Of a DNA stretch of 64,000 nt, positions 35,131 through 43,069 are shown piece after piece. Position numbers and translations under genes: made by a program. Origin of the DNA: CAYXAA01 sp964462985 (GTDB lineage: Bacteria; Pseudomonadota; Alphaproteobacteria; Rhizobiales; Stappiaceae); assembly GCA_964462985.1 (NCBI GenBank), contig CAYXAA010000022.1, positions 13,894 to 77,893 of the forward strand. The letters are read 5' to 3'. The notes beneath the pieces are model-generated. The model saw only the letters and a program-made list of their open reading frames with translations, did no database searches and was not told the origin of the DNA. Positions within the stretch are counted from its first letter, which is position 1. Each line of letters opens with the position of its first letter.

Positions 35131-36777
35131 TTACCCGCCGCGAATTTCCGATAACGACCGTGTCGGCGTGATCGCCTCGGGATCGAGCTTCAGATGCAAG
35201 AGCGCCGGCGTGCCACAGGCGGCGGCCCGATCGAAGGCGGGACCGAAGTCCTCGGCGGTCTCCACCGTCTCGGCGTAAGCGCCGTAGGCCCGCGCCAATG
35301 CGGCAAAATCCGGGTTGACCAGATTGGTTGCCGAGACTCGGCCGGGATACTCCCGTTCTTGGTGCATGCGGATCGTGCCGTAGATGCCGTTGTCAACCAC
35401 GATCACGATGATTGCCGCGCCTTCCTGCACCGCCGTGCCGAATTCCTGCATGGTCATCTGCAGGCAGCCGTCACCGGCAAAGCAGACCACGGTGCGGTCG
35501 GGGAACTTGAGCTTGCCGGCGACCGCGGCGGGAAGGCCGTAGCCCATCGAGCCGCTGGTCGGCGCGAGCTGAGTGTTGAAGCGGCGAAAGCGATGGAAGC
35601 GGTGAATCCAGGTGGCGTAATTGCCGGCGCCATTGGTCAGGATCGCCGTCTCCGGCAGCACCCGCTCAAGATGATCCATCACGTCGGCCATCTGCAGCCT
35701 GCCGGGAACCCGCGGGCGGGCGCCAGACCATTCGAGATAGGCGGCATGCGCCGCCTCCGCCGTACCGGCCCATGCGATCTGTTGCGGCGGCTGCAGCGCT
35801 TCGGCGGCGGCGCAGAACGCCGCAGGTGAAGCGTGGATCGCCAGCGCCGGCCGGTAGACTCGGCCGAGTTCTTCAGCCCCCGGATGAACGTGCACCATCG
35901 CCTGACGCGGCTCCGGGATGGCGAGCAGGGTGTAGGACTGGCTCGGCATCTCCGACAGGCGGCCGCCGACGAGCAGTACCAAATCCGCCTCGTCAATCCG
36001 CGCCCTCAAGGCAGGATTGATGCCGATGCCGACATCACCGGCGTAGTTCGGATGCAGATGATCGAACAGCATCTGCCGGCGGAACGAGCAGGCGACCGGA
36101 AGAGAAAAGCGTTCGGAAAACCGCGTGAAGGCGGCGACCGCAGCTTCCGTCCAGCGGCTGCCGCCCAGGATCGCGATCGGCCGCTCTGCCGCCCATAGCC
36201 GCTTTTGCAGCTCGGCCATCTGAGACGGGCCGGGATGGGTTTCGACCGGCACACAGGCTTCCGGCTGCGGCACCGCGGCGGTTTCGACCAACATGTCCTC
36301 CGGCAGAGCGAGGACCACCGGTCCGGGCCGCCCCGAGGTCGCGACATGGAAGGCACGCGAGATCATCTCCGGCACGCGCGCGGCCGACTCGATCTCGGCG
36401 ACCCACTTGGCGATGCCGCCGAACATCTGGCGGTAGTCGACTTCCTGGAAGGCGTCACGGCCGCGCATGCCGCGTTCGATCTGACCGATAAACAGGATCA
36501 TCGGTGTCGAATCCTGCTGGGCGACGTGAACGCCCGCGGCGGCGTTGGTCGCGCCGGGACCCCGGGTCACCATGCAGATCCCCGGCCGCCCGGTCATCTT
36601 GCCGTAGGCGTCGGCCATCATTGCCGCACCGCCTTCCTGGCGGCACACCGTCACGGGAAGCGCCGAATCGTGAAGGGCGTCGAGCACCGCGAGATAGCTC
36701 TCGCCGGGCACACAGAACACCCGTTCCGCCCCGTGACGCTCCAGCGCCTCGACGATCAGCGCCCCGCCCGTCTTCAT
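35131..36777 (-). CDS. Thiamine diphosphate-dependent enzyme, acetolactate synthase-like
   Basis: This 548-residue protein has the three-domain ThDP enzyme layout. The N-terminal pyrimidine-binding domain holds the catalytic Glu in RVFCVPGESYLAVLDAL. The C-terminal domain holds the ThDP-binding GDGCLQMTMQEFGTAV with a downstream NGIYGT. It resembles IlvB-like proteins such as acetolactate synthase, oxalyl-CoA decarboxylase and sulfoacetaldehyde acetyltransferase. No regulatory IlvH neighbour is present, so a role in branched-chain amino acid synthesis is doubtful. The ATG at 36777 is used. It stands alone, and the exact reaction cannot be assigned. Confidence 0.88.
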   Translation of the reverse strand: MKTGGALIVEALERHGAERVFCVPGESYLAVLDALHDSALPVTVCRQEGGAAMMADAYGKMTGRPGICMVTRGPGATNAAAGVHVAQQDSTPMILFIGQIERGMRGRDAFQEVDYRQMFGGIAKWVAEIESAARVPEMISRAFHVATSGRPGPVVLALPEDMLVETAAVPQPEACVPVETHPGPSQMAELQKRLWAAERPIAILGGSRWTEAAVAAFTRFSERFSLPVACSFRRQMLFDHLHPNYAGDVGIGINPALRARIDEADLVLLVGGRLSEMPSQSYTLLAIPEPRQAMVHVHPGAEELGRVYRPALAIHASPAAFCAAAEALQPPQQIAWAGTAEAAHAAYLEWSGARPRVPGRLQMADVMDHLERVLPETAILTNGAGNYATWIHRFHRFRRFNTQLAPTSGSMGYGLPAAVAGKLKFPDRTVVCFAGDGCLQMTMQEFGTAVQEGAAIIVIVVDNGIYGTIRMHQEREYPGRVSATNLVNPDFAALARAYGAYAETVETAEDFGPAFDRAAACGTPALLHLKLDPEAITPTRSLSEIRGG

Positions 36778-37002
36778 GCCGCCCGCATCAGTCCGCATCG
36801 CGCCACACCTCAAGCTCTCGCATCCGCCACCCGCCCGACCGGAAATGACGGCCGAGACGCTGAACCGGCTTAGCGGCGGCTTAACCGAACCGCCGGAATG
36901 CTGTTCATGTTCTCATACACGCAGAAGAAACGGCCGCGCAAAAGCACGACCGTCGTCATCTCATTCCGTCAAGGAATGACCGGCCAACGTTCGACGGTCT
37001 GA

Positions 37003-37389
37003 TCATCGAAACGGCTGGACCGTCACGACCTGAAACGTGTGGAGATCGCCGTCCTCGTCGCGGATGGAGACATATTCCCCCGGCGCGAAGGCATGGGAGC
37101 CGAACCGGTAGCCGGCCTCATCATCCTCGTCGCCGCCGATGTCGTAGTGAAAGGCCCAGGTTCCGCCGGGGCGATGCACGAGATGCCCGATGTCCTCCTC
37201 CTCGTCGCCCCAGAAGCGACGGACGCGGCACAGCTCCCTGTTCTTCTTCCAGGCGGCGGCATCGATGTGGCCAGTCTCGTCCAGCGGAGCGATGAATTCG
37301 TAGCCGTGCCTGGCCGAACCGTTGGGAAACTCCTTCGTACGGGCGAGGTTCAGTCTGATCGTCTTCAGGCCCAGCTGTGCGCCCATCAT
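37003..37389 (-). CDS. Conserved hypothetical protein (128 aa)
   Basis: This 128-residue acidic cytoplasmic protein is of a type I have seen in rhizobia but cannot assign a function. Conserved-looking parts are GLKTIRLNLARTKEFPNGSA, GYEFIAPLDETGHIDAAAWK and RRFWGDEEEDIGHLVHRPGG, with FGSHAFAPGEYVSIRDEDGD near the end. It begins ATG ATG after GGAGG, so either ATG may be used. It is divergent from the kinase fusion at 37615. There is no signal peptide or membrane helix. Confidence 0.7.
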   Translation of the reverse strand: MMGAQLGLKTIRLNLARTKEFPNGSARHGYEFIAPLDETGHIDAAAWKKNRELCRVRRFWGDEEEDIGHLVHRPGGTWAFHYDIGGDEDDEAGYRFGSHAFAPGEYVSIRDEDGDLHTFQVVTVQPFR

Positions 37390-37614
37390 GCGCCTCCTTC
37401 CTCATTTCGTTCGGCGACCGATCGTGGTGGATGCCGCTATTTGTCCTCGCGCGTCCCCTTGAACAATGATCGAAATCAAGCCGGGACGCCATCGGCCGAG
37501 CCATAATAGTCCATCGCTCACGAAGGGATCACAGGCGCTTTCCGGCCTTCCGCGCGACACAAACAGGCGCTACCGATGGCCGGCCACCATGCCGCTTTTC
37601 CTAAAGGGGTCCTC

Positions 37615-39171
37615 ATGTCCGAAGAGACGGACCAGGAAAAGACCATTGCCTTCCTCGCCGATCCGGCCTCCCATGAGGGACGCCCGGAGGTGGTGCGGAT
37701 CGACACGCATGCCGCCGTGGTCTTTCTTGCCGGTCCCCTTGCCTACAAGCTGAAGCGGGCGGTGCGCTTTCCCTTTCTCGACTATACGACCCGCGAGAAG
37801 CGGCGCGTGGCCTGCGAGCATGAGATCGAGCGCAACCGCCCCTTCGCGCCGACGATTTACATCGGGGTGGAGAACATCGCGGAGGATCGGGCGACGGGGC
37901 GCCTGCGCTTTGGTGGCGGCGGCCCGGTCGTCGACCATGTGGTGAAGATGGCGCGCTTCGACGAGACGCGCAGCCTCGACCGCGTCGTCGACGAGGAAGG
38001 CCTCGACGATGCTTTGGCACAGGCGCTTGCAGACACAATGGTCGCCGCGCATTCCATCGCCGAGCCGCGCGGCGCCGGTGCCTGGATTGCAGACCTTGGC
38101 CGCTATGTTGAGCAGAATGACGCCGCGTTCCGGGCCGATCCGGAGCTTTTTCCGGGCCGACGTAGCCATGAACTCACCGAGGCGGCACGCCGCGCCCTGT
38201 CGGAGTTGCATGCCCTGCTCGAGCAGCGCGGCCGCGTCGGGCGGGTGCGTCTCGGCCACGGCGACGCCCATCTCGGCAACATCGTGCTGATCGACGGCGA
38301 GCCGGTTCTGTTCGATGCCGTCGAGTTTGACGACACAATTGCCACCGGCGACGTGCTCTATGATCTCGCCTTTCTGCTGATGGATCTCTGGGAGCGCGGC
38401 GAGCGGCGCGGCGCAAACCGGGTTTTCAACCGATATTTCGAACGCGCCGGCGAGGCGTCCGATCTCGACGCGCTGGCCGCCCTGCCGTTCTTCCTGATGA
38501 TGCGCGCGGCGATCCGCGCCAAGGTGACGGCCGCCGCCCTGCGCCACCAAGCGCCGGACCTGCGGGCTCGGAAGGAGCAGGCAGCGCGACGCTATTTCGA
38601 CTGGGCCGGAGCCTTCCTGACCCGGTCCGAGCCGCGCCTCGTCGCGATCGGCGGTCTGTCGGGCACAGGCAAGTCGACGCTCGCCAAGGCGATCGCGCCG
38701 TTGATCGGACGTGCGCCCGGAGCACTGATTCTGCGCTCCGATGTGTTGCGCAAGCGGCTCTACGGGATCGCCGAAACCGAGGCGGCGCCGGCAGAAGCCT
38801 ACAGCCAGGGAGCCTCCGACCGCGTCTACCAGCACCTGTTTTCAGCTGCAGACCGGGCCATTGCCGCCGGCCACAGCGTCATCCTCGACGCCGTGTTTGC
38901 CAAGGAGGCAGAGCGCCAGGCCGCGGTGGACGTCGCCCGCAGGACGGAGATCGGCTTTACCGGCCTGTGGCTCGAGGCCCCGCATGATGTCATGGTCGAC
39001 CGCGTCTCGTCGCGGCGCATGGATGCCTCGGACGCCGATGCGGCAATCGTTGCCCGGCAACTGCGCTACGACCTCGGCACGATCGACTGGCACCGGATCG
39101 ATGCCGGGGGAACGGTGGAGGCAGTGGTGAAGGCTGCGTGCGCCGTTCTGGAAATCGACGCTGTCGATTGA
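37615..39171 (+). CDS. Fused APH-like kinase and P-loop (gluconokinase-like) kinase
   Basis: This 518-residue protein joins two ATP-binding modules. The N-terminal part (about 1-330) is an aminoglycoside phosphotransferase-like kinase, with the catalytic loop LGHGDAHLGNIVLIDGEPV and the DAVEFDD metal motif. The C-terminal part (from about 340) is a P-loop kinase with Walker A GLSGTGKSTLAKAIAP, similar to gluconokinase and ZnuA-unrelated AAA proteins of COG0645. This fusion is a known protein class of unknown substrate. The ATG at 37615 follows the divergent promoter region. No pathway neighbour helps. Confidence 0.85.
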   Translation: MSEETDQEKTIAFLADPASHEGRPEVVRIDTHAAVVFLAGPLAYKLKRAVRFPFLDYTTREKRRVACEHEIERNRPFAPTIYIGVENIAEDRATGRLRFGGGGPVVDHVVKMARFDETRSLDRVVDEEGLDDALAQALADTMVAAHSIAEPRGAGAWIADLGRYVEQNDAAFRADPELFPGRRSHELTEAARRALSELHALLEQRGRVGRVRLGHGDAHLGNIVLIDGEPVLFDAVEFDDTIATGDVLYDLAFLLMDLWERGERRGANRVFNRYFERAGEASDLDALAALPFFLMMRAAIRAKVTAAALRHQAPDLRARKEQAARRYFDWAGAFLTRSEPRLVAIGGLSGTGKSTLAKAIAPLIGRAPGALILRSDVLRKRLYGIAETEAAPAEAYSQGASDRVYQHLFSAADRAIAAGHSVILDAVFAKEAERQAAVDVARRTEIGFTGLWLEAPHDVMVDRVSSRRMDASDADAAIVARQLRYDLGTIDWHRIDAGGTVEAVVKAACAVLEIDAVD

Positions 39172-39252
39172 TCGCCTTTATTCCGGCTCCCGGTTTCTCC
39201 ACGCCGCCCGCTTGCATTAAGCTCGAGCCCGAGTCGGATAAGGAACGCTTGG

Positions 39253-40149
39253 ATGATGCCGTTATCTGCAGCGCGTGTGCGTGGGGCCGCGCTCCTTGCG
39301 GGTCTCGCGGCCGGCTGCGTTGCAGCGCCCTCGACGGCCGATCCGTCGATGGTCGAGCTGTCTGCCCGCACGCCGAGCGCAAGCCAGACCCAGGGCGCTG
39401 TGTCCTTCACCATTGCGATGGACCGGAACACCGACGGTGATCCCGCGCCGCGATTGACCGTGTTTGAACGCCAGCGGCCGGTCGCGACCGCGGCCGGGGT
39501 CAGCGACGGGTGGGGCGGGCCTCAGGGTAGCGCCGGATTCGTCGAGATGGATCGCGGCAACAACACGCCCGAGGTGCTCTTCACCAGCTATTCAGGAGGC
39601 GCCCATTGCTGCACGCAGGTTATCGTCGCCACCCGACTTGCGGACGCGAAATGGACGATGGTCGACTTTGGCTCCTGGGACGGGGACGGCGCACCGGTCG
39701 ATGATCTCGACGGCGACGGCGTGATGGAGTTCATGGCGCCGGATCAACGCTTTCTCTACGCGTTCGACTGCTATGCCTGCAGCGCGGCGCCGCAGCAGAT
39801 CCTGACCCTGGAGAAGGGACAGGTGCGTGACCGGTCGCGGGAAAAGCGGTTCGTGAAGGCACAGGAAGCCTATCTCAGGCACCTGGAAGCCTGGCACAAG
39901 GCCTCCGTGTCGCCGGCCGAATTCTCGCCGGGCTTCTATGCGGGCTATGTGGCGCAGATGTCGCTGCTCGGCCGGGGAGCCGAGGCCTGGAGCCAGATGC
40001 TTTCGGCCTATGACGCCGGAAAGGATCCCGGCTTCGAAATGTGCGTTGGCCAGCCGTTTCCGGGCGAATGCCCGGGAGAACAGACCGTTACGGTCGGCTA
40101 TCCGGAAGCCCTGTTGTCGTTCCTGTCGGCGACCGGTTACGGCTTTTGA
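39253..40149 (+). CDS. Hypothetical lipoprotein, cysteine-containing
   Basis: This 298-residue protein has a lipoprotein signal, LLAGLAAGC, with Cys22 as the lipidated residue, so it is probably anchored in the outer or inner membrane facing the periplasm. The rest is soluble, with the notable motif YSGGAHCCTQVIVATR and a DGDG segment (SWDGDGAPVDDLDGDGVMEF) resembling calcium-binding FG-GAP/VCBS repeats. Further cysteines (FDCYACSAAP, FEMCVGQPFPGECPGE) may form disulfides. The function is not recognised. It is convergent with gcrA. Confidence 0.75.
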   Translation: MMPLSAARVRGAALLAGLAAGCVAAPSTADPSMVELSARTPSASQTQGAVSFTIAMDRNTDGDPAPRLTVFERQRPVATAAGVSDGWGGPQGSAGFVEMDRGNNTPEVLFTSYSGGAHCCTQVIVATRLADAKWTMVDFGSWDGDGAPVDDLDGDGVMEFMAPDQRFLYAFDCYACSAAPQQILTLEKGQVRDRSREKRFVKAQEAYLRHLEAWHKASVSPAEFSPGFYAGYVAQMSLLGRGAEAWSQMLSAYDAGKDPGFEMCVGQPFPGECPGEQTVTVGYPEALLSFLSATGYGF

Positions 40150-40261
40150 TCTGTCAGGACGCCATCGGTCCCGACGGTGTCGAAGTGAGCAGCGGTCCGG
40201 AACGGCGCAGAACTAACTGCCACCGTCCCGGTCCGCCCACTGTTGGCAACCTGCGAGGCGC

Positions 40262-40795
40262 TCAGCTCGCCGCGGCGATCAGCTCGCCTTCCTCGGTGCG
40301 GCGGCGACGGACGCCCTGATAGGCGAGCCGGTGATGGAAGGCGCAGTAGGATCCGCCAAGTTCGGCATTTCGGCTGCAAAAGTGAAAATCCTCGTCGCCG
40401 GGATCGCCGATCGGCCACTTGCAGGTGCGGCTGGTCAGCGTCATCAGGGTGATGCGATCGCCCGACGCGGCGGAGGAATTCTCCGACTCAAAAATCGACC
40501 GTTCCAGCTCGCGTTCGACCTGCGTGCGATAACGCACGTCGGCGAGGTTGGTGATCGACGCCGTCCTGGGAGCAGGTTCGCTGCCGACCGAAGCAAGCGA
40601 GGGCTTATGACGGACGCGGCGCTGGGTTACCCGGGAACTCGTCGCCGGCGAACGCTTCGGCAGGCCAAGGCGATGAGCCTTGCCAATTACCGCGTTGCGC
40701 GTAAAGCCGTCCATCACATAGGCAATCTGACTGGCGCTCAGACCCTGGAGCCAGAGCTTCTTCAACAAATCCTCGCGTTCGGTGGTCCAGTTCAT
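40262..40795 (-). CDS. gcrA: GcrA-family cell-cycle regulator
   Basis: This 177-residue protein has the GcrA N-terminal helix-turn-helix (MNWTTEREDLLKKLWLQGLS, ASQIAYVMDGFTRNAVIGKA-HRLGL) and the C-terminal signature SRTCKWPIGDPGDEDFHFCS with a conserved CAFHHRLAYQ end. GcrA works with methylated DNA and sigma-70 to activate cell-cycle genes in alphaproteobacteria. The C-terminal cysteine/histidine motif is the RNA polymerase-contacting part. The ATG at 40795 gives the usual start. The presence of gcrA supports an alphaproteobacterial source. Confidence 0.93.
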   Translation of the reverse strand: MNWTTEREDLLKKLWLQGLSASQIAYVMDGFTRNAVIGKAHRLGLPKRSPATSSRVTQRRVRHKPSLASVGSEPAPRTASITNLADVRYRTQVERELERSIFESENSSAASGDRITLMTLTSRTCKWPIGDPGDEDFHFCSRNAELGGSYCAFHHRLAYQGVRRRRTEEGELIAAAS

Positions 40796-41032
40796 TTTCT
40801 TGTTCCATTCATGTCGTCGATGGGCACCAAAAACTACGCAAGACAACTCCGCTCCCTGCCGCGCCGTCATCGACGAAGTCAGCCGGGCTTAAACGCATAC
40901 GAATTTCTTCTGATCCGCGATGCGGCGGAGAGGGCGCGTGGGGCTGTTCTTTTATCCGTCGCCCCAGCCACGAGGACACCATAGTGAACAGAACATTAAT
41001 GGGTCAACTTTTATTAATTTTCACTTTGAAAT

Positions 41033-41455
41033 TTAGGCTTTTCTTTCTAGAATTGTTGTCTTTATAGTGTTAACGACTATATCTAATACATCTCCCTGAA
41101 AATTTTTATTTATCGCCGAGTCAGATTGCTCGGGGTGAGCACATGGCGCATCAGCGTCTATGTAGTACGTAATCCTATTCTGCTCTCGCCGCGCCTTCAG
41201 AACGCCATCCGCACACATTTTCTCGACTTTTCTGCGAATCGTGGAGTATGGAATATTTGCCTCATCAGATATTAATTCGATATCAGCAAGTATTTTATTT
41301 GCGTTTGCGATCGCTATAGTAATCAATATCATAAGTTTACTAAATTCATTAACTTTGTATTCTTCCATAAAGCGGAATGTCAGGCTAAAATACATCTCAT
41401 ATAGGCGTAGAATTCTGTGAGCCTCGATCGAAAGCTCGCTGGAGTTCTTTGCCAT
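41033..41455 (-). CDS. AT-rich winged-helix (MarR-like) regulator
   Basis: This 140-residue protein has a winged-helix shape: a helix-rich N-terminal half, a recognition-helix segment ISDEANIPYSTIRRKVEKMC, and a wing with ARREQNRITYYIDA. It is distantly like MarR proteins. Its DNA is clearly AT-rich in an otherwise GC-rich window, and it uses codons such as ATA, TTA and AGA that are rare nearby, so it was probably acquired recently. It sits next to a GC-rich relative (41621-42025) on the same strand. GGAGA lies about 10 bases before the ATG. Confidence 0.7.
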   Translation of the reverse strand: MAKNSSELSIEAHRILRLYEMYFSLTFRFMEEYKVNEFSKLMILITIAIANANKILADIELISDEANIPYSTIRRKVEKMCADGVLKARREQNRITYYIDADAPCAHPEQSDSAINKNFQGDVLDIVVNTIKTTILERKA

Positions 41456-41620
41456 CTTCCTGCCATCTCCTGGACACATTCGTCATTTTGCAGAAAAATG
41501 CGGGAATCCCCCTATTGCATTGTGCGACAAGAATGCCATCCGCGGACGCGCCGGCGGCCAATTTGATTCTGTGGATAACAATCGTCATAGAACATGGTTA
41601 ACAACCTGCAGTAACGCCTT

Positions 41621-42025
41621 CTACGTGTCATTGGCGACGTCGAGAATCATGGCCATGACAGTGCGGATCATGTCCGCGGTGACGTCGGGTTGCGCGGAAC
41701 TTCCGTCCGCCGCGGCCCTATCGGAAAGCACGTAGACGGCCATCTTGCCGTGCCGGACCTTCCGGATCACACCTGAGTCTATATAGGCTTTGATCCGACG
41801 CTCGACCGTGGAGCGTGAGGCGTCGAGCTTCTCAGCGAGCAGTTCGGCGTCCATGGGCGCAGCGCCAAGATCGCCGATGGCGACCAGCACCAGCAGCATG
41901 AGGTCGAACGGGTCTCTGGCGCCGAAGTGCTCCTTCAGCTGCAACGACAGGTCGTAGTAGGCCGAGAACAGCCGGAAGGCGCGGTAGCCGACGCCCCTGG
42001 CCGGTCCGGTTCCGCGTTGAACCAT
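41621..42025 (-). CDS. Winged-helix regulator, paralogue of the neighbouring gene
   Basis: This 134-residue protein matches the fold and order of its neighbour: RLFSAYYDLSLQLKEHFG aligns with RLYEMYFSLTFRFMEEYK, DAELLAEKLDASRSTVERRI with DIELISDEANIPYSTIRRKV, and the wing RHGKMAVYVLSD with REQNRITYYIDA. It is a MarR-like DNA-binding protein of unknown target. The start at 42025 follows GAGGAC; an ATG at 42055 is an alternative. It is transcribed on the minus strand in line with the aldolase operon, 318 bases away. Confidence 0.72.
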   Translation of the reverse strand: MVQRGTGPARGVGYRAFRLFSAYYDLSLQLKEHFGARDPFDLMLLVLVAIGDLGAAPMDAELLAEKLDASRSTVERRIKAYIDSGVIRKVRHGKMAVYVLSDRAAADGSSAQPDVTADMIRTVMAMILDVANDT

Positions 42026-42343
42026 GACAGTTCGTCCTCGCTCGCCGTCCGGCATTGCCCGACCACCGGCACCCGACAGCATGGCCCGGCATGATCCCGC
42101 AGCATCACCTGGCTTTCCGCAATGGACCGACGCCGCGGTCCCGAAACGGCAGCGGCCCGAGGCGGCTGCTGCAAACATGCCCCGCCGCCAGCATAGACCG
42201 CCGGGGGCCCGCTGCCCAGTTCCCCATGGAACGTCAACGCTTTGCCAGCATGGCGTCGGGAGATCGCGCCGTATCGGTCCCGACGAGACCGTTGCCGCGA
42301 GATCGGACTGTTGCGCGAGCCTCCAGTCCACGCGGATCCGGGC
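42026..42343. promoter_or_regulatory. Intergenic region upstream of the second winged-helix gene
   Basis: These 318 bases lie between the aldolase gene end and the winged-helix gene start, both minus strand. It must contain the promoter of the winged-helix gene unless that gene is read through from the operon. No terminator, repeat or coding sequence is recognised. Confidence 0.35.
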
Positions 42344-43069
42344 TCAGCATAGCCCGTGCTTTGCAGCCTGCAGCGACCACAGGCTCCAGGCACGCAGGTT
42401 CTGGCCCGAATTGGTCTCGTCAGCCGCCACGGCCTCTTCCGGCGTCAGCGCCGTGAAGGGCCCCATTGTCATCGCCGCTGTCTGCACGCGCGCGTTCACC
42501 TCGGCATAGACCGCCCGGAACACGGCGAGCTTCAGGCTTGGGGCCACAACCGTTACGCCGTGGCCGCGCATCAGGACCAGGGCGTGATCGGCGAGACAGG
42601 TTGCAAGCTCGTCTCCCATCTCGGGCGTGCGAACCAGCATGTCGCAGCCGACGTGGCCGTGGTCACGCACCTCGAACAAGGGCGTGGTCTCGCCGATGAA
42701 GCCGCTCATGTGGGTCACCGGCTTCAGCGCAGCGGTCTGGCTGATGGTGAAGGGCAGCACGGCCGGGGAATGGGAATGCACGATTGCATGCACATCCGGG
42801 CGGCGGCGATAGATCGAACCGTGGATGAACCGCTCCAGAAACGGACGCCGACCGGAGCCTTCCACGTCATTGCCGGCAAGGTCAAGCGTCATGATGTCCT
42901 CTGGCCCAACCAGCGCAGGCGCAAGGTTCCGCGAGATCAGGAAGCGGTCCGGATTATCTGGATCGCGCGCGCTGACATGGCCGAAGCCGTCCAGAACGCC
43001 CTGCATGAACAGGATATGGCTCGCCATCGCCAGGTCCGCGCGGATGTCCTCGCTCGTCGGTTCGTTCAT
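42344..43069 (-). CDS. Class II aldolase/adducin-family protein
   Basis: This 241-residue protein belongs to the class II aldolase/adducin family, which includes fuculose-phosphate aldolase and several decarboxylases. Metal-binding histidines are seen in VHAIVHSHSPAVLPF and, further on, in ALVLMRGHGVTVVA. Its ATG overlaps the end of the LysR gene by 4 bases, so the two are translationally coupled. It is the last gene of the transporter-dehydrogenase run. The lack of a sugar kinase or isomerase nearby suggests an acid or aldehyde substrate rather than a phosphorylated sugar. Confidence 0.88.
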   Translation of the reverse strand: MNEPTSEDIRADLAMASHILFMQGVLDGFGHVSARDPDNPDRFLISRNLAPALVGPEDIMTLDLAGNDVEGSGRRPFLERFIHGSIYRRRPDVHAIVHSHSPAVLPFTISQTAALKPVTHMSGFIGETTPLFEVRDHGHVGCDMLVRTPEMGDELATCLADHALVLMRGHGVTVVAPSLKLAVFRAVYAEVNARVQTAAMTMGPFTALTPEEAVAADETNSGQNLRAWSLWSLQAAKHGLC

